DNA from: an uncultured bacterium
GTDB taxonomy: Bacteria > Bacteroidota > Bacteroidia > Sphingobacteriales > Sphingobacteriaceae
Length of the DNA stretch: 12,200 nucleotides
Direction of reading: 5' to 3'
Assembly: GCA_903958995.1 (NCBI GenBank)
Contig: CAJBVG010000055.1
Location: forward strand, 1 to 12,200
Position numbers and translations under genes: made by a program. Under the pieces are notes generated by a model. The model worked only from the letters and a program-made list of their open reading frames with translations, did not search any database and was not told the DNA's origin. Every line of letters starts with the position of its first letter. Within the stretch, counting starts at the first letter, position 1. Shown here piece by piece: positions 6,418-12,200 of this stretch.

Positions 6418-6480
6418 AGACTCCTAATTTTTATCGATAAGTGAAAACGAGTACTTAAGTTTATTTTAGATTTTGCCCAA

Positions 6481-7023
6481 TTAAAACGGACTAACAAACT
6501 CTGCAAACGCAGGGAGTTCCTTGTCTTTGTCGGATACGAACAAGCCCTCTACTTTCCAATCAATACCTAATGCTGGGTCGTTAAATAATACACCACCTTC
6601 ACTAGCCTTACTATAATAGTTGGTACATTTATAACAGAATATGGTATTGTCTTCTAAGGTTGAAAAACCATGTGCAAATCCTGGTGGGATAAAAAACTGT
6701 GTTTGATTTTCATCACTAAGTTCAATGGCAAAATGTTGCCCGTACGTTGGTGAGTTTTTGCGAATATCTAATACAACATCGAGCACTCTTCCTTGCACTA
6801 CTCTTACTAATTTTGCTTGTTCAAAAGGCGCTACTTGATAATGCAATCCGCGGATAGTCCCTTTCTGAGAAAGCGATTGATTATCTTGAACAAAGTTCAC
6901 ATCAATGTTTAATTTCGAAAATACATCTGATCTAAAACTTTCGAAAAAATATCCTCTATCATCTTTCCAAATTTTAGGTTGCAATATGAGCAATCCTTCT
7001 ATAGGGGTTGTAGTTACTTCCAT
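6481..7023 (-). CDS. rfbC: dTDP-4-dehydrorhamnose 3,5-epimerase (RmlC/RfbC)
   Basis: Epimerises dTDP-4-keto-6-deoxyglucose at C3 and C5, the third step of dTDP-L-rhamnose synthesis for cell-surface polysaccharide. The 180-residue length is standard. Seen: DDRGYFFESF (21-30), VQDNQSLSQKGTIRGLH with the catalytic His61, QAKLVRVVQGRVLDVVLDIR (69-88), the cupin strand FFIPPGFAHGF (110-120), YKCTNYY (131-137) with the active-site Tyr, GVLFNDPALGIDW (144-156) and SDKD (164-167), the Asp of the His-Asp pair. Its ATG overlaps the DUF4286 stop by one base (TAATG), so the two are translationally coupled. The other rhamnose genes (rfbA, rfbB, rfbD) are not in the window. It converges with the GH5 gene over a 63-base gap without a clear terminator. 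Confidence 0.96.
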   Translation of the reverse strand: MEVTTTPIEGLLILQPKIWKDDRGYFFESFRSDVFSKLNIDVNFVQDNQSLSQKGTIRGLHYQVAPFEQAKLVRVVQGRVLDVVLDIRKNSPTYGQHFAIELSDENQTQFFIPPGFAHGFSTLEDNTIFCYKCTNYYSKASEGGVLFNDPALGIDWKVEGLFVSDKDKELPAFAEFVSPF

Positions 7024-7325
7024 TATTCAATCACATCTAAAATGGTACGAAATGCTAAATATTGATTCGCAAATTTACTATCAACATCAGCTCTTAAGGC
7101 AGGTGCATAAACTTCTAGGTAATGAGCAAGTTTCTCATCATTCTCAGCAAAATATTGGAACGAATATGTATTGCCATCTTGAATGGGATCTTTCAATCTC
7201 ATTATTTTATTGGATACAAAGCATCCTGTGTTCATTACATCAGGCACATGAACCTCTCTCATCCATTGTAACCACTCCTCATGCACTTCATCGGCAACAT
7301 TTACCGTAACACTGTATAATACCAT
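7023..7325 (-). CDS. DUF4286 family protein
   Basis: Small (100-residue) cytoplasmic protein without signal peptide or membrane segment. The pattern V-x-Y-x-V-T-V-x-V-x-x-E-V-H-x-x-W at the N-terminus, HVPDVMNTGCF (26-36), and YSFQYFAEN with HYLEVYAPALRADV (about 54-82) is that of DUF4286, a ferredoxin-like alpha/beta barrel-type domain common in Bacteroidota. Its molecular function is not known. The invariant-looking EVHVP/TGCF block may form a ligand pocket as in dimeric alpha/beta barrel enzymes, but this is inference only. It sits 36 bases after the TPR gene and overlaps rfbC by one base, so all three are probably one transcript. As far as I recall, DUF4286 genes are often found beside TPR genes in this phylum. 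Confidence 0.85.
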   Translation of the reverse strand: MVLYSVTVNVADEVHEEWLQWMREVHVPDVMNTGCFVSNKIMRLKDPIQDGNTYSFQYFAENDEKLAHYLEVYAPALRADVDSKFANQYLAFRTILDVIE

Positions 7326-7361
7326 TTGAAATTTATTTTCTGCAAATTTATAATTATTCTC

Positions 7362-9164
7362 TCAACTTCCCCTAAGTAATCGATAGCGCTTTCTAGCTTC
7401 TACCATAAATAAGCTGCCTGGGAAGTCTTCTATTAAATGCTGATAAGCTTTCATCGCTAATTCAGTATTCTTTAATTTAAATTGATATGCTTCAGCAATA
7501 GCAAATAAAGCATCATCAGCCCAAATGCCATCTTTATATTGATCTACAATTTTTCTGTAATTCTCAATGGCTTGTCCAAAATTTTGCTCATTCATTTCTA
7601 TGGTAGATTTTAACCATAGAATATCATCATCTAAATCATTCACCTGAAAAAGGATGTTAATAGAATCTAACTTAAGGAGCGCAGCTTTATATTGATGTTG
7701 ATATATCAACAAGTCTGCCGATGCAAATAATCTTAACGCTTGCTGATTGCTATCTACATTTTGATTGTCAGAAATCAATAAACTTAAATTCAGTGCATCG
7801 TTGGCAATTAATTGGGATGTACTTGCTTTTAAAATATCCAGTTGCGCTTTCGACCAATCAAATTCTCCGGCATAATAAGATAAACGAGCATTTCTGTATT
7901 TTGCCATTTGCCCTAAAGGCTCGTCTTTATAGGCTTTGTCGACTTGTCCATATAACAACGCTGCTTCCCATATCTCTCCACTATACAAGTAGTAATCGCC
8001 CAAATCTAATTTACATTGCGATAAGAAAGATGTTATGCCAAACCGATTTTCAATAATTTTCTTTAGAATTTCTATTGCCTGAGCTGACTTGTTTAAATAC
8101 AAGGCTAAAAGTTCTGCATATTCTCTCATGGTTTCTGCAGTATTCGATTGTTCACCGAAATCTTGCAAATAAGTTTTATAATTATCTTCTAAAGTAAGTA
8201 GATCGTTTTGTGTATAAATACTTGAAGTGATTTTTTCTTTTTGTGTAGTTAATAATAATTGACGAGAAGGCAAATAAAATGGAGAGGAATTACCTTTATC
8301 AACTACAGCTTTAAAAGCTTTGCTTGCAACTTCATATTGTTTATTGTTTTTGCAGTAAACCCCTAATGAATACAGGCGTTGTCCATTTTCCGACAAACGT
8401 TTATCCATGGCTAAACTTTGCATAAATGCTGCTTCAAAATTTTGTTGCTGAATGAATGTCCAGATTAATAAATCTGAATAAAATTGTTGATCGGGAAATT
8501 TCTGAAGTTTTTGCAACAGCACAACTTTCAACAAATCGTAATCTTTTTCATCTGTAAAATAATCCTGAAAGGTTTGTTGAATCTGTTCTTGATCGTAGGC
8601 GTTTTGTTCGAACAGGTTTAATTGTTCTTCAATAATTCCTTGCTTATTATTTTGTAAACTATAAATTTTCGAGGCATCAACACTCATTAATGTTGGGTTG
8701 TTGCTTAACTTTCTTCCTTTGTCAATTGACCTTAGTGCATAATCGTACAAATTCGCATCTGTAAATTTCGCACAAACGTCTACCAACATCATTAAATCGG
8801 GCTGCATCCGCTTTAATGCTTCCTCATATTGTTTCTTGGCTTTGTCTGCTTCTGTTTGCATATCATACAACAACCCTAAATCAATAAAATAGATAGGGTA
8901 ACTGTTAGTGCGTTTTAGCATTTTCTTTACTAGCTTCTCTGCATCGTTATATTTCTTTTGAATAACTAAGCACTGGAAGTATTTGTTGTAATAATCTGTA
9001 TTAGTGGGATCAGATTGATAGAGCTTGATGTATATGGTTTCAGCCTTATCATATTCCGCATTTTTGAAATACTCTTTAGCTAAGGCTTCGTTATTGCCAC
9101 GTTGTGCAAAAACAGGAATGCCAATCAGCATTAAAATACAAAAGAGTTGGAGTATGCGTTTCAT
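7362..9164 (-). CDS. secreted tetratricopeptide-repeat protein
   Basis: A 600-residue exported protein: signal peptide MKRILQLFCILMLIGIPVFA with likely cleavage before QRGN, then a long helical solenoid. Clear TPR units lie at ~25-120 (EYFKNAEYDKAETIYIKLY, KYNDAEKLVKKML, ADKAKKQYEEALKRM) and at the end (~525-598: NFGQAIENYRKIVDQY, YQFKLKNTELAMKAYQHLI followed by PGSLFMVEARKRY), the latter like the CpoB/BamD type of TPR pair. The middle is weaker repeats with alternating Gln/Asn/Lys-rich helices. No enzymatic motif is seen, so it is probably a periplasmic scaffold; the partner is unknown. It is the first gene of a leftward group with DUF4286 and rfbC, and is divergent from the S9 peptidase gene 153 bases away. 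No clear TAnnTTTG box is seen before it. Confidence 0.85.
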   Translation of the reverse strand: MKRILQLFCILMLIGIPVFAQRGNNEALAKEYFKNAEYDKAETIYIKLYQSDPTNTDYYNKYFQCLVIQKKYNDAEKLVKKMLKRTNSYPIYFIDLGLLYDMQTEADKAKKQYEEALKRMQPDLMMLVDVCAKFTDANLYDYALRSIDKGRKLSNNPTLMSVDASKIYSLQNNKQGIIEEQLNLFEQNAYDQEQIQQTFQDYFTDEKDYDLLKVVLLQKLQKFPDQQFYSDLLIWTFIQQQNFEAAFMQSLAMDKRLSENGQRLYSLGVYCKNNKQYEVASKAFKAVVDKGNSSPFYLPSRQLLLTTQKEKITSSIYTQNDLLTLEDNYKTYLQDFGEQSNTAETMREYAELLALYLNKSAQAIEILKKIIENRFGITSFLSQCKLDLGDYYLYSGEIWEAALLYGQVDKAYKDEPLGQMAKYRNARLSYYAGEFDWSKAQLDILKASTSQLIANDALNLSLLISDNQNVDSNQQALRLFASADLLIYQHQYKAALLKLDSINILFQVNDLDDDILWLKSTIEMNEQNFGQAIENYRKIVDQYKDGIWADDALFAIAEAYQFKLKNTELAMKAYQHLIEDFPGSLFMVEARKRYRLLRGS

Positions 9165-9258
9165 TATATTCTGGATAAAAATATCGAATATTTTTATAAT
9201 AATCTGCAGTATTTATGTAATATGCATATAACGTTGATAGGGTAAAATTGGTGTTACA

Positions 9259-9274
9259 GCTTAAGGATTTAAGC
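9259..9274. promoter_or_regulatory. small dyad in the divergent TPR/peptidase intergenic region
   Basis: GCTTAA, GGAT, TTAAGC: a perfect 6-bp inverted repeat with a 4-base spacer, 43 bases before the peptidase start. It could be an operator for the divergent pair, but short AT-rich dyads are common and there is no second copy. The rest of the 9165-9317 gap shows only AT-rich sequence. Confidence 0.25.
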
Positions 9275-9317
9275 ATTTCTGCCTATATTTTATTAAATTC
9301 GAATCTATTTTAAACTT

Positions 9318-11204
9318 TTGAAACGGATAATCTATTTTTTCGGACTTCTTCTTTATCTCTTGGCAGCATGCAAAGGTGATAAGAAAGAGTATGTGAAAAT
9401 TCCACTAGAGGACTTTTTTAAAAATCCTGAGAAAAGCAAGATGCTACTTTCTCCAGACGGTGAATATGTTTCATTCATCAAAAACTACAAAAACAGGGCT
9501 AACATATTTGTTCAGGATTTACAATCGGGGAAAATACAACAACTCACCTATGATACTGCCCGAGGCATAGCTAATTATGTTTGGGTAAATAACCACAAAT
9601 TACTTTACTTGGTTGATATTGATGGTAATGAAACTTATCATTTGTTTTCTATTGGAAGTGATGGAAAAAATAAAGTAGACCTTACACCATTTGAAAATAT
9701 TCAAATGCGTTTTCTAGATATTTTACCACAAAAAGGCGATGAGATATACATTTGCTTTAATAATAGAAATCCAGAAGTATTCGATTTGTATAAGTTAAAT
9801 TACAATACTGGTGCGCTTACATTAGTTGATAAAAATCCTGGAAGTATTTCTTATTGGAAAGAAGATTTGGAAGGAAAAATTCGATTAGCAGTAAGTACAG
9901 ATGGGGTGAATGAAAAAGTGCTCTACAAGAAATCTGTATCTGATGCTTACAAAGAAATCCTGACTGTTAATTTTAAAGAAATCTTCTACCCTATTAGTTT
10001 CCGAGCAGATGGAAATAGCGTATATGCACTTTCAAACATAAATAGAGATAAGGTGGCCTTAGTTATCTTCAATTTAGAAACTGGCCGAGAACAAGAAGTC
10101 ATCTACCAACAATCAGAAGCGGATATCAACGATTTATCTGTTTCCTATACCACACATCTTCCACTTTTTGCAAACTATCGTACTGGTAGGTTAAAGACAC
10201 ACTTCTTTAATCCAACACTTAAAAAGATAGAAATTGCCTGTACCAAAATTGATCCTAAATATAATTTCAATATTATAAACTACACAGTTGATGATAATCA
10301 ATTCCTTATTAAACTATATAGTGATAAAAGTTTAGGTACTTATTATATCTACAATCTAAAAAAGGATGAGATAAAAGAAATTGGAAAACTTTCTCCATGG
10401 TTAGATGAATCACAATTAGCCAGCAGTGAATCGTTCGAATTTAAAGCACGCGATGGTTTAAACATACAAGGATATTTAACATTACCACTTATTAAACAAA
10501 CCCAATATCCATTAATTGTATTGGCAAAGCCAAATTTATGGCAACGTACTCATTGGGCATTTAATCCAGAGGTTCAATTCTTTGCCAACAGAGGTTATGC
10601 TGTTCTTCGAGTAAATCCAAGAGGTGTAGAAGGTTATGGCAAGTCGTTTTACCAATCGGGCTTTAAACAAATAGGCCGTAAAATGCAGGATGATTATACC
10701 GATGCGGTTTACCATCTCATTAATAAAGGCATAATCGATACGGCGAGAATAGGAATATATGGTATGAGCTTTGGTGGTTACTTCGCCTTAAATGGTGTAA
10801 TTAGAGACTCTGGTTTGTATAAGTGTGCAGCTTCATGTTCTGGCTATACCAATTTGTTTTCTTACTTAAAAGAAGTGCCTCCTTATGATCATCAATATTT
10901 AGAGATGATGTATGAGATGATTGGCAACCCCGAAAAAGATGTGGAATATTTAAAAGAATGTTCCCCTGCATTTCATACTGATAAGATTAGAGTGCCTCTA
11001 TTTATTGCACATGGAGAGAATGATCATCGCATGAGTGTTGATGAAATTAATCAGTTTGTAAAAAATATAAAGAATCAAAATATCAAAGTAAACTACCTGT
11101 TGATTCCAGATGAAGCTCATGGATTCAGAAAAGTGGAAAATAAAATTTCACTCTACACAGAATTGGAAATGTTTTTTGATGAAAATTTAATGAATAGGAA
11201 ATGA
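9318..11204 (+). CDS. S9 family (prolyl oligopeptidase-type) peptidase, lipoprotein
   Basis: Serine peptidase of the DPP/acylaminoacyl-peptidase group, probably cleaving short peptides at the cell envelope. Of 628 residues, 1-18 are a lipoprotein signal with lipobox LAAC (Cys18). Residues ~35-365 are an open beta-propeller with repeats such as LLSPDGEYVSF and SFRADGNSVYAL. Residues ~375-628 form the alpha/beta hydrolase domain with PRGVEGYGKSF (434-444), nucleophile Ser484 in GMSFGG, Asp569 in HGENDH and His601 in EAHGF. The usual HGGP loop before the nucleophile is replaced by K404-P-N-L, although neighbouring residues (FNPEVQFFANRGYAVL) are well kept. The start is TTG at 9318: no ATG or GTG lies between the in-frame stop at 9294 and a sensible signal peptide, and MKRIIYFF is a natural N-terminus. 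The stop overlaps the next gene as ATGA. Confidence 0.9.
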   Translation: MKRIIYFFGLLLYLLAACKGDKKEYVKIPLEDFFKNPEKSKMLLSPDGEYVSFIKNYKNRANIFVQDLQSGKIQQLTYDTARGIANYVWVNNHKLLYLVDIDGNETYHLFSIGSDGKNKVDLTPFENIQMRFLDILPQKGDEIYICFNNRNPEVFDLYKLNYNTGALTLVDKNPGSISYWKEDLEGKIRLAVSTDGVNEKVLYKKSVSDAYKEILTVNFKEIFYPISFRADGNSVYALSNINRDKVALVIFNLETGREQEVIYQQSEADINDLSVSYTTHLPLFANYRTGRLKTHFFNPTLKKIEIACTKIDPKYNFNIINYTVDDNQFLIKLYSDKSLGTYYIYNLKKDEIKEIGKLSPWLDESQLASSESFEFKARDGLNIQGYLTLPLIKQTQYPLIVLAKPNLWQRTHWAFNPEVQFFANRGYAVLRVNPRGVEGYGKSFYQSGFKQIGRKMQDDYTDAVYHLINKGIIDTARIGIYGMSFGGYFALNGVIRDSGLYKCAASCSGYTNLFSYLKEVPPYDHQYLEMMYEMIGNPEKDVEYLKECSPAFHTDKIRVPLFIAHGENDHRMSVDEINQFVKNIKNQNIKVNYLLIPDEAHGFRKVENKISLYTELEMFFDENLMNRK

Positions 11205-12200
11205 GTACTAAGCCTCAAAAGAATTCGTACCGAAAAAATTATGCGCTCATCCCTATTTTCATAGTGGTGCTAACCATTACTTTTTTCATTGCCTTATTCT
11301 TTGGTTATAAGTTCACTCAGAAAGTAATTGAGTCGCAATTCGTAACCGATAAGGTTGAAGTATTGGAAGATGCTCTGAAACCCTATAATGAATTGATCTT
11401 TACAAAAATTCCACAAATATCTCTTTACCAAGGTTACCTCGATTCAGTTTCGATGATAGCACTATCGGATAATTTTTTTAAGAATTATTCCATCATCAAA
11501 AACATTACCTTTTATGATATTGAAGTAGGTAATCTTCCTATTAATGATGGTTTCAGACAAGATAAGTTTTCTATTGGAGTGAAATCTGTTTACGACATTC
11601 AATACAAAGCAGAACATCCAATTGCTACTTGCTTATTTAAAAAGAACACATTTGGTGATTTTACCGGTAAGGATGCAAATGATTTTAGCAAGGCTGTTAT
11701 TAAGTTTGCAGACTATGTGAATCATTACGACTCTACCAAAGAAATTACACCCGATGTGGTCTTTAAAGTTTTCTACTCGTTCAATGATAAGCAAGTTAGC
11801 TTTATAAATGTACCACGTAATACAGATTTAAGGGTATACAGTAACCTTACGAATTACAACATTAAGGAAATATTTGCCTACGATCAGGACATGTTGAGTT
11901 TTCATTTGGATCCAAACAAACTGAAAATTTACAATAGTAATCCGAACCTATACGAAAACATCTTAATTCGTCCGGTTACGTTTGACTCGCTGATGAATGA
12001 CCGAGGATATTTTACCACGGGTATTGCATTACCTGGTGCCTTTTCAGATTATCAATTGTACTTTGTATCATCAAAGCAATTTGTGAATCATCGTATCAGT
12101 ATGCTGTTTACACCAATAGCCATTGGTATTCTAGCGGTTTATCTTATTATGTTGTTCATTGCTATTTTAATTTATCGTAACCTCAACATCAATGCAAAAC
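11201..12200 (+). CDS. two-TM membrane protein, probable sensor part of a histidine kinase; 3' end outside window
   Basis: An open frame starts at ATG 11201, inside the peptidase stop (ATGA), and runs 333 residues to the window edge without a stop. It has a basic N-terminus (KPQKNSYRKNY), a first membrane segment at ~14-36 (ALIPIFIVVLTITFFIALFF), an extracytoplasmic domain of ~260 residues rich in Asn, Asp, Tyr and Phe with no recognised motif, and a second membrane segment at ~301-325 (MLFTPIAIGI to LIMLFIAILIYR). It then enters the cytoplasm as RNLNINAK. This layout and the juxtamembrane sequence are typical of Bacteroidota sensor histidine kinases, where the DHp domain would follow next, but no kinase motif is inside the window. 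The overlap suggests translational coupling to the S9 peptidase. Alternative: another two-TM sensor or adaptor. Confidence 0.6.
   Translation, partial: MSTKPQKNSYRKNYALIPIFIVVLTITFFIALFFGYKFTQKVIESQFVTDKVEVLEDALKPYNELIFTKIPQISLYQGYLDSVSMIALSDNFFKNYSIIKNITFYDIEVGNLPINDGFRQDKFSIGVKSVYDIQYKAEHPIATCLFKKNTFGDFTGKDANDFSKAVIKFADYVNHYDSTKEITPDVVFKVFYSFNDKQVSFINVPRNTDLRVYSNLTNYNIKEIFAYDQDMLSFHLDPNKLKIYNSNPNLYENILIRPVTFDSLMNDRGYFTTGIALPGAFSDYQLYFVSSKQFVNHRISMLFTPIAIGILAVYLIMLFIAILIYRNLNINAK

Noticed and set aside
6418..6480. Terminator between the convergent GH5 and rfbC genes
   Set aside because: AT-rich gap without a stem of convincing length.
6481..7023. rfbC and GH5 as part of a polysaccharide gene cluster
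   Set aside because: No glycosyltransferase, SusC/D, flippase or other rhamnose genes nearby; they converge and belong to different transcripts.
6905..7309. Plus-strand open frame of 134 residues opposite rfbC and DUF4286
   Set aside because: Both minus-strand genes match known families over the same bases; this frame is rich in His/Gln/Ser and looks like an antisense shadow.
9284..9291. TATATTTT as a -7 box for the S9 peptidase
   Set aside because: Differs from TAnnTTTG at the last base and no TTG is found at the proper distance.
1..12200. CRISPR array, insertion sequence, prophage, tRNA or rRNA
   Set aside because: No spaced long repeats, transposase or phage-like genes, or recognisable RNA gene sequence were seen on either strand by eye.

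Overview
The window is almost entirely ordinary chromosomal DNA of a member of the Bacteroidota. The support is: AT-rich genes, no Shine-Dalgarno sites before the starts, promoter boxes of the TAnnTTTG type, a C-terminal type IX secretion (T9SS) sorting tail on a secreted glycoside hydrolase, lipoprotein-type signal peptides, and a DUF4286 protein. The exact family cannot be told from this sequence.

The first ~305 bases are different. They hold the end of an actinobacterial-looking nadC (+) and, convergent to it, the C-terminal part of an alpha/beta hydrolase (-). The hydrolase reading frame and an ALDH7-family aldehyde dehydrogenase, which lacks its first ~85 residues, both break at about 303-309. 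This looks like a chimeric join (assembly artefact, or less likely a real rearrangement), not a functional locus.

Layout after the join: aldehyde dehydrogenase (+, 5'-truncated); a convergent gap filled by inverted 7-bp repeats forming a hairpin; aroE and fumC (-, fumC first, 9-bp gap, one operon); a divergent control region with promoters for fumC and for an OmpA-type lipoprotein, a DnaA-box-like site and a 19-bp palindrome touching the ompA start; the OmpA lipoprotein (+); an 8-bp tandem repeat and a strong intrinsic terminator; a decayed VOC/PhnB-like gene remnant; a GH5 endoglucanase with a T9SS tail (+); a leftward operon of a TPR protein, a DUF4286 protein and rfbC (TAATG coupling between the last two); then rightward a lipoprotein S9 peptidase, apparently starting at TTG, whose stop overlaps (ATGA) the start of a two-TM membrane protein that runs off the window and resembles the sensor half of a histidine kinase.

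Functionally the genes cover amino-acid and central metabolism (aldehyde dehydrogenase, aroE, fumC), the cell envelope (OmpA lipoprotein, rfbC, TPR protein), polysaccharide degradation (GH5) and peptide processing or sensing (S9 peptidase plus the sensor-like protein). I found no CRISPR array, phage, insertion sequence, tRNA or rRNA. The most unusual observations are the join near base 305, the S9 peptidase that lacks the usual HGGP loop and is translationally coupled to a membrane protein, the palindrome over the ompA start, and the short-period gene-end repeats.
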